Notes: generated by a model from the sequence alone, not told the origin. A DNA stretch of 64,000 nucleotides from Rusavskia elegans (GCA_011316305.1 SAUG01000009.1:310001-374000); one strand, 5' to 3'; shown: positions 36,093-49,100, numbered from the stretch's first letter. Numbers and translations: made by a program.

Positions 36093-37744
36093 GTTTAGCG
36101 GGTCGAACCGATTCGACTCGCTAAGAAATCGGGTCGGATTATAGGATTCGACGGGAACCCGACCCGAAATAGCCAGTCTAAATTTAAGCCGAAGCTTCTA
36201 GATATTATTACCGATAATACCAGTTCTAATAATACGTTAAAAAAAGAATTTAAAAAAGCTTTTATTCGATTCGATAGCCGATAGAATCGAGTTTAAAATT
36301 TCTTATTTTATCTAGCTTATATAATTAATCTAGTAGTCTAAAATTTTATTAAAACTATTAGATTATAAAAAATTAGTACCGATTTTATCTAAAAACTAGA
36401 TAAAAAATAAATTAGAAATATTAATACTAGCCTATCTAGTATCGAAAAAGAGATAATATATATAGATAATATAAATTTAAAAATTTTAAAATAAATATTT
36501 ATTTTAGATTTATATTATTATAGTCTATATTTCTACTTTCTTTTAATATAAACTTCGCTTTAAAGAAATCTAGAAAAGAGTCGATTCTGATTTCTATTCT
36601 AGAAATATAGTTTAAAATATTCGTATTCGATAAAATTCGATATATTTTATAATTTATCGGATATATAAATTATACTATTTTATTAATAAATTTATAGAAA
36701 AGAACTCGTAAAATCTATAAATATAAAGGATTACCTTTAATATAGATAAATAGTAATTCTTTTTTTTATAAATAGTATATTACGATCGTTCTATAAGATT
36801 ATTTTATTAGTTTAAAAAACTATAGGCGTTAGAATTTATTTAGTGTTCCGATTTTATAGTACTATTTTCGATTATCTTTTTAAAATAGAAAAAGTAATTC
36901 GATTATTAAATTATACTAATAAAGAAATAATATTAATGGATTATAAAAATATTAATATAAAGCTTATAAAATACTATTCTCGTATTAAAAATAAAGATAA
37001 ATTAATTTATAATATTACGAATATTCTGGATTCTGTAGTAAAATTTAGCCTTTATCGAAACTAAAATAAAGAAGATAACGACGAAGAAATAAAAGATTTT
37101 TCGGGATATAAAAATAGATATCGGAACGAGTTTAAAAATGAAGTTTAATTAAATACTATAGGGCTCCTATTAATCTATTAAAGTCTAAAACCAGCCGTAT
37201 AAAAAAAATAAAATAATATAAAAAAGTAATATATTATAACTTTATTAATTAGTCTAAAGTTTACTTTATCTATTTTAAATAATATTTTTCGATAATTCTA
37301 GCGTCCTCGAGCAGCTGTTTTCGAAGCTAATTAATATCTTCGTATTAATACTACCGAGGAAAATCTAAATTAGATATTTTAGAAAAATAGTATTTCGAAT
37401 TTTCTAAAACTAATATAGATAGATTATAATATTTTTATTTATCTAATATCTTCGATAGAAATAGAATAGACTTTTAGTTTTATAAAAGAGTTTATAGGTA
37501 GAAATAGATTTAAATAATCCTAGAATATATATAGTAGATTATAATAATTAAATATTATAACTATATTATAGATTTAGAAATAGAAGAAATTTTAAAAAAG
37601 CTATAAGATATATATAACCGGATAGAATTAAAAGATAGAATTTTATTTTGGGAACGGGATTCCTTTAAAAAGAAGTTTAGAAATATTTTAAATAGATTAA
37701 TATAAATACGAATCTAAATTAGATTAATTATTATAATCTACGAA

Positions 37745-39840
37745 TTTAAAAATTTTTAATTTATAAATTTATATTAAGAAATTTTATTTAAATAAAATTC
37801 ATTCTATTATTAATAATATAGTAATATATCGAAGTAATATATTTATCTAAATTTTCTATTTCTAGATATAGATAACTAGTTAGACTAGTTAGAAAGTTTA
37901 ATAATTTTCTTTTATATTTTTATTTTTATTATCTTCGGCTTCCGCTTTTTTTTATATTCTTTCTTTTTTCTATATTTTTATTTTTATCCTTATCTTTATC
38001 TTCGTTTTATATAAAATTAATACTTCTAGCTAAATTTTTATTATCTTTAAATTTAATATTATTCTATTTTGTAGAATATCTTTCTACTATCTAGTTTTTA
38101 TTATTAATTTCGACGATATTATTAGTATTTTCGTTCTCCTTTTTATACGGAAACTCGATAGCTATATTAGCTATACTACTACTATTATTCAATTTCTTAG
38201 TAAAATTCGACTATTTTTATAGAAGTTTTAGTATTCTAACGGTTTTAAATTCTTTAAAACTACTATAATAGATTATTCGTTATTAGATAAAATTAACGAT
38301 TAGGGCTATATACTTGATTAAAACTACTTTACCCGTACTATTTGTAGCTATAATAGATTTTAAAATATATTTAGAATAAATTTTTATAAATTAGATAGTT
38401 TTATTTATATTTAATATATTATTCTAATATATTACTTTATTCCGTTCCTACTTTATTTAGTTAATAAATATTATCTTTTCCGTTTCTTTTTAACGAATTT
38501 TATTACGGAATTTAGTTTTATAGTATAATATTATATATAAATTAATATCTTGTATCGTCTATAATATTCTATTATATTAGTATAAAGTCTTTTATTAATT
38601 TTATAGTCCGGTTCCTCGTCTTTAGTATTTTATTCTAAGAGGGCTTTAGTATCTAAATCTATATCTTTCTATATATCGGTTCCTTTTAGTTTCTAAAAGA
38701 ATTTATATATAGTAATACGATTTATATTTTATTTTTTATAGAGCGTATATTTAGATTCCGACTACTTTTTATCGCGTTCGCGGTTTACGACCGATTTAAG
38801 CTTTATAGATAGTAATTTTAATTTAGATACAACGGAATACTGGATAGAAATATAGATAATATAGTAGAGTAATATAATTAATATTAGAAAAAATCTATAT
38901 AAATTAGTAGCTAAAAGTATATATAAGTATATAATAGGAAATCTATAAAAATATATAGGCTCGTTTATTTCAACCGAAGTCTAGCCGACGATTATATTAA
39001 CTAACTAAATTTTACTTCCGATTTTTTTTTATTTACTAACTATTACCGTAAATTTCGAATATAATATATACTATACTATATTACTCGTCGTTCTATTTAT
39101 CGAATCGTATAAATATTATTTTAGTATATACTAATCGGACTGGTAATATATTAAAGTAATATAATAAACTATATAATAGCGCTAAAAGGTATTCTAGTAC
39201 GTAAAAATATTACGAAACCGATTTATAAAAATCTAGAAAAAACTAGAAATAGTAGAATCGAATAAAGAAAAAGGAAATCCGCTAGTATAATAGTAAAGAT
39301 AATATTCTAGAGTAATATATTTTAAATAGTCTAGCTAATTAATTAATAGAAACGTAAATAAAAAGCTGGTATAATCGCCTTCCGAAATATCTATTACTAT
39401 TAAAAGGATTTCGATAATCTGATTCTAAAGATACTATTTACTAAACTATATCGCGAAATCTTCGAAGATATTACTATAGAATTTCTTTCGGCCGGGGATA
39501 TTAAAATATAGAATACGACGTTAGCAGCTCTATAAAATTCTATAGAAATATTAATTATTATTTATTTTATAAATAAATATATTACTTTAATATATTACTA
39601 TTTATATAGAAGTATATTAATATAGTTTAGATATTTATCTTGTAGTAATTTACGCTAGACGAGTCATTATCTAAATTAAAAATTTTTAGTTTATTAAAAA
39701 TCTAATAAAAAATTAAAAGTATAGCTAGAAAAGAATAAACTAGTTAATAACCGAATTTTATATAGTTTAAAGATACGGGAAAAAGATATACGATCTAAAA
39801 TTTTTCTAGAAAAAAATAATATAGATTCCGGCTATTATAC
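37745..39840 (-). pseudogene. Second coding region of the hAT family (H1 copy)
   Basis: The minus strand matches 7300-9341. Around 38760-38560 a minus-strand frame reads SESKYTLYKK, then KALLE*NTKDEEPDYKINKR and TNIIEYYRRYKILIYI with few stops, all RIP-type. The C-terminal tail near 38160-37930 is Asn/Lys-rich. It converges on the transposase gene. Copies of the element exist with only one or the other gene. I do not recognise the product. Confidence 0.45.
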
Positions 39841-40489
39841 TAGTTAATATTAAATAAAATATATTACCGCTTTATATTATCTAAATTATTTACTCTAATT
39901 AAAAGAAATAATATATCTAAAGTAATAATTATTTATAAAAGCTATAGTATTCGACTATCTAATATTATTATAAATCGAATTAAATTAAATTTCTATCGGT
40001 TTCTATTTTATAATCCGATTTAACTTTTGATTTTAATATTAGAAACCGATCCGAACAGTTTAGTAGGTCGAGTTAAACCGATTTACTAAAATTTAGATCA
40101 GATTCTCGAAGTACCGACGGAAATCCGTATCGAAGTGGTCAGTTTAAACGTAAATAACGATTCTATAAAACTTTAATTTAAATTTTTTTAGTAATATAAC
40201 GTATTTTTATACCGATAATTTAATATAGAAATTTTTATAGATAAATATACTTCGTAGTTATCGCTTTTTCTTTTTTTTTTTTACTAGTAATATAAGTCCT
40301 GTAATACTATACCCTCGCAAGTACTACGATTTACTAAAAGTTTTTACGTACGAATATATTCCCGTAATAGCTATAGTTATAAACTAAACCAAACGGTAAT
40401 ATATTTATAATTACTATATCTACCTATATAATCGTCGACTACCGCGTTATAGCTAGAATAATCTATTTCGACTTCGATAAAGATTTCTT

Positions 40490-40755
40490 TTTTACCGCTT
40501 TTAAAACGTACTATCCGACCTTTCTATCTCTTTTTAATTTAATTAACCGGGTAAAACCTCTAGCTATAATAGTTAGCGTATTATCTAGCGTTTTTTTTAA
40601 AGTTAAATAGACTAAAAAGTATTTTAATAATTTAGCGGAACGTTTAGATATAGGTTATATAATAAATATAGCCGAGGCGACGGATATAAATAATTACTTC
40701 GTAGTATAGTAGATAGATATAACGGAAATATTAGAAGCTGATAATTATATATAAC
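40490..40755 (+). pseudogene. Coding relic in split F2 element
   Basis: Frame reads FTAFKTYYPTFLSLF, then NNLAERLDIGYIINIAEATD and ITEILEADNYI before TAA, with three RIP-type stops. It matches 16900-17160. No known domain recognised. Confidence 0.5.
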
Positions 40756-40922
40756 GTCGAAGAAGAAATAATAAAAGATTCGTAATCGCGAATAAAGAAG
40801 GAAATAGTTAAATAGAAATAATTAACTACGCTATAAATCTTTTTTACCTAACGAATATACCTTTAGCTATAAAAATTTCTTTATACGTAAATATAATAAT
40901 CGTTACCGTATATAACGTTAAT

Positions 40923-40925
<3 letters not shown>

Positions 40926-40981
<56 letters not shown>
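40926..40981. repeat. (AT)n microsatellite, 56 bp
   Basis: Uninterrupted AT dinucleotide repeat near the right end of the F2 element. Shorter AT runs occur at the same place in the other F copies, so it expanded from an element-encoded run. Confidence 0.95.
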
Positions 40982-40985
<4 letters not shown>

Positions 40986-41084
40986 ACTGAATATAATTCT
41001 AGATAGAAGTCTTTTAGAAAGGATTATCGCTTTATATTATCTAAACTATTTATTATATTTAAAAAAAATAATATATCTAAAATA

Positions 41085-41510
41085 TTGGCCTGGGTGACGC
41101 AGTAGTAGATTACGTTATCTAGAAGTTTAACGGATCCGCGTTCTATTTCGGAATTAGCGGAATTAATCCGGCGGGTCGGGGGTTCGAATCCCTCGAAGGC
41201 TAATCTAATTCTTGAGTTTTTTCTATCGATTAAATCGATTTTAATAGAGTTTTAAAATATAGAAGGCCTAGTTAATAGATCGCCTCGGCCTAGCTATTTC
41301 GATCGAAGTAAATGAAGTTAATTAAAGTTAAATAGATTACGGTTTCCCTTTAGGTTTTAATCCAGATCTAGTTTTTTCGGGAATTTTAAATTCGAGTTTT
41401 TGGAAAAATTAATTAAATAAATATCTAATTACGTAATCTGATCGAATTAGCGCCTCTAGCGTTAGATTCGTAAAAGATTAAAATTAAAATCCGAATGATT
41501 AATCGTATAA
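41085..41510 (+). mobile_element. tRNA-derived SINE, best copy (S3)
   Basis: 426 bp between a 12-bp direct repeat ATATCTAAAATA (41073-41084, 41511-41522), the variable-length duplication typical of SINE retroposition. A tRNA-like head contains A box TGACGCAGTAGT (41095-41106) and a perfect B box GGTTCGAATCC (41181-41191) with a T-arm-like stem GGGGG/CCCTC. The non-tRNA body starts TTGAGTTTTTTCTATCGATT and includes GTTTCCCTTTAGGTTTTAATCC and ATTAGCGCCTCTAGCG. Less RIP-altered than its surroundings. It is inserted in the right part of hAT H3. Confidence 0.9.
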
Positions 41511-41815
41511 ATATCTAAAATAATATTTATTTATAAAAATTATTACATTCGACTATCTAATATAATTATAAATCGGATCGGATCGGATTTCTATTAGTTT
41601 CTATTTTATAATCTAATTTAATTTTCGATTCTTATATTAGAAACTAGTTCGAACCGTTTAACGGATCGAATTAAATCGATTTATTAAAATTCGGATCGGA
41701 TTTTCGAAATACCAATAGAAACCCGTACCGAAGTGGCTAGTCTAAATATTATCGACAAATAGATTGTAAAATCTAATATGATATTAGAAATAATAATCTA
41801 CTATAAAATATTTGT

Positions 41816-42800
41816 TTTTTTATAAAGTTTCTATCCGGGGTTATAATTGAATTATTATATATATACGTTTTATCATCGTAGTTTTTATACGGCAATAACA
41901 GTTGTTGCTTGTATAGCAAAGAGTTTTCGCAGTTAAAAGTCAACTAAATTGATCGTTTTCATTCTATTATATTCTTTATTTGATCACTATTTCTTTCCTA
42001 TAATTCCTTTATATCACTTCGAAATACGTACGATTATAAACTACTAATATAGCTTCTAGAACTTTCTACTAGGCGATAATACTATCTTTTATTTTTATTA
42101 CTTCGTCCTCGTCTATAGTCGTACCCGAATCCAGACGGTCTACTAATCTATCTAGATATTCGACGACTATTAGTTTAACTACTAGTTTATCTACTAGCTT
42201 AAATTTCTATTTAAATTCTAATAGGATAAAAGTTTCTACTAGAAATTTAATATAATTACTAAAGCTATATAGTTCCGGTAGATTCGGAATACGAAACTTT
42301 AATATCGTATTTAAAACTATCGAATTCTAGGATTCGAAATCTATTATAGTAAATAAACTAGTAAGAACTCGGTTAACGTAATCGAATAATTCGAATTCGG
42401 CGGTCTTAAACTCTATTTCTTTAAATTAGAAAGATATAATTATCGTTATCTAGTATTAGTAGTAGTTCTATATATATTAGCCTACAGCCTAAACTATTAC
42501 TGAAAATATATATATTAGATACGATAGTAGATATTAGTAAAAAAAAACAAAAAAGAAACGACTATAAAATATATATATACGAGTTTTCTGCTATAGTATA
42601 TTTTAAATAAACTATAGAAGTTTATACTACTAGCGTATTATAAAATAAATTAAATTTAATTTTATATATTTTTTTAATTTAAATTAATTAGATTAGAATA
42701 TTAGTTTTTATACCGTATATCCAACGCTAGCGTACTAATACAACAATGAATTATTTACGGAATCGACGGTTGACCGAATACTAAAAATATAAATAAAATA
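41816..42800 (-). mobile_element. 13-bp-TSD element, type F1
   Basis: 985 bp with 13-bp flanks ATAAAATATTTGT (41803-41815) and ATAAAATATTAGT (42801-42813). In coding orientation it starts with a T-rich run then TATTCGGTCAACCGTCGATTCC and ends GGATAGAAACTTTATAAAAA. Confidence 0.88.
42030..42435 (-). pseudogene. Conserved small protein of F1 element, with extra segment
   Basis: The minus-strand frame reads FKTAEFELFDYVNRVLTSLF, YSFSNYIKFLVETFILLEF, VVEYLDRLVDRLDSGTTID and EAILVVYNRTYFEVI. Compared with the copies at 19880 and 56476 it has about 14 extra codons (around KFKLVDKLVVKL) in the middle. Four to five RIP-type stops. Confidence 0.55.
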
Positions 42801-42813
42801 ATAAAATATTAGT

Positions 42814-44271
42814 AATATCTATTACTAGAATTTTTTCTATTTTATAATTATTTATATTAAATATTCGACAATTTTAAATGGTAATACGATATATATCTAT
42901 AAACTGCTATATAATCACTTCGAAAATCCAAAATATCCTTTAAAGTTAACTTTAAACTATTATAATAGAAGAAATTATACTATTCTATAATTATATAAAT
43001 TTTTTTAATTTCTTTTATCTTTATTATACGTATTTATTCAATAGTCTTTTAGTGATTCGAATATAAAATAAAGATAATTATTATTATCTTTATATCTAAT
43101 TGAAATATAAGTTTAATATATTTAAAAATAAATAAATATTATATAAATATACAAAAATAATAAAATGTATAAATAAATAAATTAATTCGAATAAATAAAA
43201 TAAAAGATATTAGAATATTTATTAAAGAAAATTTTATTTTGTATTATCGCTAGTACGTTAAAACTATACTATTTTACGAACTTTCGCGTTAAATTCGAAA
43301 TCGATTTAGTTTACTAAAATCTCTATTTAATAATATTTAAAATCGTTATATATATAATAATACGAATGGAATATCGATTTATATATCTATTATATATCTA
43401 TAAAAATATAATATATTCTATTGAATATATATTTTAATAAAAAGTTATTCTATCAATTTAATCAGTATTATAATATAGTAGTAAATATTTTTAAAAAAAA
43501 ATTCTTTATTAATTTTAAAATATCTAGATTCGATTTTTAATAATACGAATATACGATGATTTATTTCTTTGAAATATATATATATATATATATAACTAAT
43601 AAATAATTATAAATAAAAAATAAAAGATTATAATTCTATTTAAAAAATAACTTTTTTTAAATTATATAGTTAACTATATAGTTAATAGATTAATTTAATA
43701 AATATTAAGCATAAAATAAATAAATATTATATAATATTAGTACGATATCGTTAAAAAAATTATAAACGTTGAACGCGTTATATAGATTCTTAAAATATAA
43801 TTATTACGTTTAAAATATAAAATTTATCGTCTAATCGCTATAGTATTACTAGTATATTAAATTTCGATCTTTTTCCGTTTTTTTTATAGATAGATTATAT
43901 TCTAGTTTTTTTAGAATATAAAATAACTTTATAATATTCTATTCGTTTAATATATATTTATATACTATTTTAAAATACTATCGTTTTTATAAAATGAATT
44001 TTGATTAATTTTAATATTAAATTTAGTATTATATATATTAAATTTAAAGCTAGTATATTTGTCAAAAAATTATAACTATTTTTTATATCTAAAATATAAA
44101 ATCGTAATATATATATTATTCGTAAATTTTAACTATCTATTATTAAATAATTTAAAAGTTTTATATATAATGATAAATAGTTTAGTAACTTTTAATCTAT
44201 TAAATATTATATTTTTTTCTTTTCTAAATAGATTCTAAATCGTATTAAATCATAAAAAATTATAAAATAAC
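42814..44271. other. Unassigned AT-rich stretch
   Basis: No terminal repeats or readable protein. Contains an (AT)n run at about 43573-43594. A palindrome-like TATAGTTAACTATATAGTTAA lies near 43665. Nothing else recognised. Confidence 0.5.
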
Positions 44272-44729
44272 TAGTTTAGCTACTTCGATATTAGTTTCTA
44301 TCAATATATCGAAAATCTATATCGAATTTAAAAGAATCGATTTATTCTAATTCGAATTTTTAACGATTTAAATAATTCGATTCGATCTATTAAACTTTTT
44401 ATATAGAGTATAATATTATAAATGATTGATAAATTAGCAATATATAGAATATTTATTTTTAGATAATTTTTTTAAATTAATTAAAAGTTAAATAGCTAGT
44501 ATAGTAATTTAATTAGAGTTTTTTTTTTTAAATATTTTAGTATTATTATATACTAAAATTGTATTTTTATATTATACTTTAGTATATTAACGATTCCGAA
44601 TTAGATCGAGGCGGGTTATAAACTAGAAACTAAAAACCCGTCGATTTAGTAATTAAAAAAGTCGGATCTAATTCGATATAGTTCGATTCTATTAATCCGG
44701 ATTCGAAATTCGATCCGATAACTAATTTA
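44272..44729 (+). mobile_element. Type B non-autonomous hAT element, strongly decayed
   Basis: TAGTTTAGCTACTTCGATATT to CCGATAACTAATTTA, flanks AAAATAAC (44264-44271) and AAAACGAT (44730-44737), explained by RIP of AAAACGAC. 458 bp. Confidence 0.78.
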
Positions 44730-44737
44730 AAAACGAT

Positions 44738-45795
44738 ATTAATTTAAAAACTAGAAACTAGAAAGATTTCAGTTCTACTATATTTTTTTACTAGTAATTT
44801 AATAAATACTTCTATTAGAAAATCGGTAAATATTTTAATTTATTTATTCCAGACTATTATCGAAACTATAATTAGTTTTTTTAGTTTTTTAACAAATTAG
44901 TATTAATAGAATTACTTTAAACTATAATAACTATAGGTTTTAAAAAAAATACTATTATTATAAAAGTTTTTAAATTTTTAATTATTTTAATTTTAATTAT
45001 AATTTTAAAAGTAACTTTTAAACTAATTTTTTAAATTACTATATTTAATATATATATTAAATTTAGTATTTTATATTATATTATTCTAATTTTTTTTTAT
45101 TAATATTATAATTATTCATCTATTAATATAAATTTGACTATTTTATAGTTAGTTTATTCAGTTTCTATATTTAAAATTTTAAAAATTTTCTTTACTATAT
45201 AGAAGCGGATTAGATCTTTTAATTAAAAAAAATCTATTATTAATTTAATTACGTATTATCTCTATTTTTCTAGTTAATAATTTAAACTATCTATTTATTA
45301 TAGCCGAAATTGTTTAATTTCGCTATATAAATACGTATAATACACTATAAATTCGGATAAATTTTTTTTAAAAAAAAAAAGAAAACGTTATTTTTCTAAT
45401 AAAAGAAAAAAAAAATACTTTTAATAATATAAAAAAATTGTTTCATTATAGAAAAGTCTAGTTTCTATTTTATATTATATAAAAATATTTACTTATAGAT
45501 TTTTATAAATAAAATATACATTTCGTTGAAAAATTAAATAAAAAATCTATAAATTTATTTTATAGTATATTATTATAGAAATATTTATTAATAAATAATT
45601 TATTTCGTTTAAATTAATAGTTTATTTTTTTACATTTAATAAAGTTCAAAGCCTATCGGAACTACTTTTTATAAATAGATATAATATCGGATTTATAGAT
45701 TTAGCTTCTATTAAATTCGATATATTTATTATATATTTTAATAGTTATTCTATTTTTATACTTTTCGGGTTTTTAAATACCAAATTATAACGAAA
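44738..45795. other. Unassigned AT-rich stretch
   Basis: Low C/G, no coding frame and no terminal repeats or partners that I can find. Confidence 0.5.
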
Positions 45796-46139
45796 TTTAT
45801 AATTAGACTGGCCGTCGGGTCGGGTTTCGAATCCGGATTAGAAAAATCGATCCGATCCGAATCGGTTCCGATTTTTCTAGATATTAAACCGAGTCGAATC
45901 TAGAAATTCGGATTTAACCTACTAAAACCGCTGAAACCTTCTTTTCTATATTATAATACTAAAAAATCCCTAATTTTATTACACGATTATATTATAATAT
46001 TAATATTTTATATACTATATAAATAGTCGTTAAATTTTTACTAGTAAATAGTAAATAATAATTGAATTAATATTTATATATATATAGTACCTTTCTATAT
46101 TGTTTATTATCTAAATATTAAATTTATTAATTCTGAATT

Positions 46140-49100
46140 TTTAAAATTAATATAAAATATCTAATTTTTAAATTAATTTTTATCTATCTATTTCTTAGAC
46201 CGATACGTCTAGCGAGGTCCTAGAAAATAAATCTTTTCTAAATAAAATCTATCCTAGCTAGTTAATAAATTAGATAGCGAACCGATCTACGAATATTATA
46301 CTATTTAAATTTAATTAATTATATAGAAAGTAAAGATAGATTATTAAAAATATAGCTAATAAAATCCTAGCCGACTATCTAGTACTAGTACTTCGGGATA
46401 ATAATAGATATATTTAATAGAATCTGGATTACTATAAAGAGTTCGAAGATTAGTAATCTAGTATTTTTATAGCTATTAATATTAAAAATAAATTCTATAG
46501 AAAACTAATAAATCCTTTTTAGTCGAAAAAAGCTATAAGAAATATATAATCGAAATAGTAGTATAAATTCTACGAAATATCTTTAATATAAAATTATCTA
46601 TCTAAAATTATATATAAAAACTATTTTAAAATTTTTAACTATTTTATAGTCTCTAATTTTTCTAATATATCTATTATAAAGATATAGTTCAATACTATAG
46701 ATTATTAAAAAACCAAGCGATATAACTTGTAATTATTTATTAAAATAATATTTACCTATATAAATATTAAATAGTAATAATAAAAAACTATATTAAATAT
46801 AATATTACTTTTAACTAAAACGTGTAGAATTAATATCTATATAAGACTTTTTTAGATCTAAATTTACTAGTTTGAACTATCGAAAATAAAAGATTTAAAC
46901 TATTACTGTAAGTATTTTATATAGATATAAAATTTATCGGCCGTATATAATTTATATAGAGAGTTTTTAATAATTATAATATTATCCGCGAATAAATTAA
47001 ATCTAATTTGAAAATTTAGAATATATTTCCTTTATATTAGATATCTAGTAAAAAATATAAAAGATAATATATTTAGAAATATTTATATATAGAATTAATA
47101 ATTAATATTAATTTTAAAATAATCTAATCAGATTTATATTTCTTTTTACTAATTATTTTAGCCGTTTATAATATTATAGACTATTAAAACTTTTAGAATT
47201 TTTTTAATTTAAATAGAAACTTCTAGATATTATTATCGATAATATCAATTCTAATAGTATATTAAAAAAAGAATTTAAAAAAGTTTTTATTCGGTTCGAT
47301 AGTCGATAGAATCGAATCTAAAACTTTCTATATTATCTAGTTTATATAATCAATCTAGTAGCCTAAAATCTTATTAAAACTACTAGATTATAAATTTTTT
47401 AGCGACGATTTTATCTAAAAACTAAATAATAAATAAATTAGAAATATTAATATTAGCAAATCTAATATTATAGAAAATAAAATATATATAGATAATATAA
47501 ATTTAGAAGTTTTAAAACTAGTATTTATTTTAGATTCGTACTATTATAGTCTATATTTCTATTTTCCTTTAACGTAAACTTCGCTTTAAAGAAATCTAGA
47601 AAAGAGTCGATTCTAATTTCTAATCTAGAAATATAATTTAAAATATTCGTATTCGAAATAATTTTATATATTTTATAATTCGTTAAATATATTAATTATA
47701 TTATTTGCCTCTTTCGTTAATAAATTTATAGAAAAAAATTCGTAACATCTATAAATATAAAGGATCACTTTTAATATAGATAAATAGTAATCTTTTTTCC
47801 TTATAGATAGTATACTACGGCTGTTTTATAAAATTATTTTATTAATTTTAGACTAGCTATTTCGGGTCGGATATCTATCGATATTTTAGAAACCCGATTC
47901 GAATTTTAGCGAGTCGGTTTAATCCGACCCGCTAAACGGTTCGGATCGGTTTCTAATATTAAAACCGAAAATCGGATCGGATTATAAAGTAAAAACTAAT
48001 AGAAATCCAATTTAATCTACTAAATATTTTATAAAGAATTGAATATTATAATTAATTAATTAATCAATTAATTATTTATTTCATTAACTTTTATATAAAG
48101 ATAATATATTTAGATAATATAATTAATCCAACTAGGATTCTTTTAGCTAGCGTAATTAATTAACTAAAGATTTTTTATATAGATAGATATAAATTTTATA
48201 CTAGAGTTATATTTTTATCTTAAAATTTAATAGATTTAACGGTTTTAATAGATTAAACTCGGATTTTCGGGTTCGATTTAGAACCGAATCGGATTAGATT
48301 AAACTATTTTTTAACTCGACTTAGTTCGGTATCTAGAAAAGTCGAAACTAATTCGGATTAGATCGGTTTTTTTAATCCGAATTCGAAATCCGACCCGACA
48401 GCCAGTTTAATTATTTTTAAAAACTATAGATATTAGAATTTATTTAATATTTCGATTTTATAGTACTATTCTCGATTATTTTACTAGAATAGAAGAAATA
48501 GTTCGATTATCGAATTATATTGATAAAGAAATAACATTAATAGCTTATAATAATACTAATATAAAATTTATAAAATATTATTTTTATACGAAAAATAAGG
48601 ATAGATTAATTTATAATATTATAATTATCCTAAATTCTATATTAGAGTTCAACTTTTATTATAACTAGAATGAGAAAAAGATAATAACGAAAAAATAAAA
48701 GATTTTTTAAAATATAAAAATAGATATCGGATCGAGTTTAAAAAATATTTAACTAAATATTATGGAAATTTTATTAATTTATTAAATTCTAAAACCCGCT
48801 ATATAAAAGAAAATAAAATAATATAAAAAGATAATTTATAATAATTTTATTAATTAGTTTAATACCTATTTTATTTATTTAAAATAATATTTTTTAATAA
48901 TTTTTATATCTTTAAATAGCTATTTCCGAAGCTAATCGATATTTTCGTATTAATAATACTAAAACTAATCTAAATTAAAAATTTTAGAAAAATAATATTT
49001 TAAACTTTCTAAAACTAGTATAGATAGCTCGTAAAATTTATATTTATCTAATATTTTCGGTAGGAATAAAACGAATTTTTAGTTTTATAAAAAGAATTTA

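Larger units (their letters stand above)
35494..36180 (+). mobile_element. Type C-like hAT element nested in the transposase relic
   Basis: TAGACTGGCCGTCGGGTCGG to CCCGAAATAGCCAGTCTA, 687 bp, TSDs AGTTTAAA (35486-35493) and AATTTAAG (36181-36188), both explained by RIP of AGTTTAAG, which is what uninterrupted copies suggest. It contains a 193-bp low-RIP insertion and a 22-bp tandem repeat. Confidence 0.88.
34350..37700 (+). pseudogene. hAT transposase relic
   Basis: The transposase that would cut and paste hAT elements, here dead from RIP stops, frameshifts and a 687-bp insertion. Blocks in order: LDIWLNL at 35317-35337 (hAT LD.WTS block), then ERLIRF; after the insertion DIITDNTSSNNTLKKEF at 36201-36251 (hAT T.DNA.NN block); LAYIINL at 36312-36332 (hAT LAH..NL block); and YNITNILDSVVKF at 37008-37046 (hAT Y..A..LDP..K block). 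A C-terminal stretch LEIEEILKKLQDIYNRIELK lies near 37570-37630. The first part (34350-34960) may have been a BED-type finger but is unreadable. The hAT dimerisation block could not be pinned down. Confidence 0.8.
34013..40146 (+). mobile_element. Most complete hAT element (H1)
   Basis: Left end TAGTCTGGTTGTCGGATCGG, right end TATCGAAGTGGTCAGTTTA (consensus TAGACTGGCC..GGCCAGTCTA). The 8-bp TSD is AATATAAA (34005-34012) and AACGTAAA (40147-40154), differing by C/T and G/A. Without the 687-bp insertion at 35494-36180 it is about 5.4 kb. It holds a plus-strand transposase relic (34350-37700) and, facing it, the second coding region (37745-39840, minus). GGATCGG/CCGATCC motifs crowd the first 200 bp and last 150 bp, as expected for subterminal transposase sites. 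Confidence 0.88.
33890..41022 (+). mobile_element. 13-bp-TSD element, type F2, split by a hAT copy
   Basis: Starts TTAATTAATTTGTTTTGATTT and ends GAAGTCTTTTAGAAAGG. Flanks ATTTCCGTTTTAT (33877-33889) and ATTATCGCTTTAT (41023-41035) form a 13-bp TSD with C/T changes and one T/A. Removing the hAT copy at 34013-40146 leaves about 991 bp, like the intact copy at 16442. It is inserted in hAT H3. Confidence 0.85.
31146..41744 (+). mobile_element. hAT nest H3, 10.6 kb with five levels of insertion
   Basis: Left end TAGATTGGC at 31146, right end ..ACCGAAGTGGCTAGTCTA at 41744, perfect 8-bp TSD AATATTAT (31138-31145, 41745-41752). The host element itself comprises 31146-31154,31541-32981, 33142-33889 and 41023-41744 and carries the second coding region but no transposase. 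Inserted in it: a type B element within its left terminus, a 160-bp unit, a 13-bp-TSD element that contains the full hAT copy at 34013-40146, and a SINE. Confidence 0.88.

Noticed and set aside
36843..37064. 73-codon open frame treated as a gene
   Set aside because: It starts at GTG in the middle of the hAT transposase relic and is simply a stop-free part of that pseudogene.
41085..41205. Functional tRNA gene
   Set aside because: A and B boxes are present, but the acceptor arms pair poorly, the unit is too long and it belongs to a repeated SINE with TSDs.
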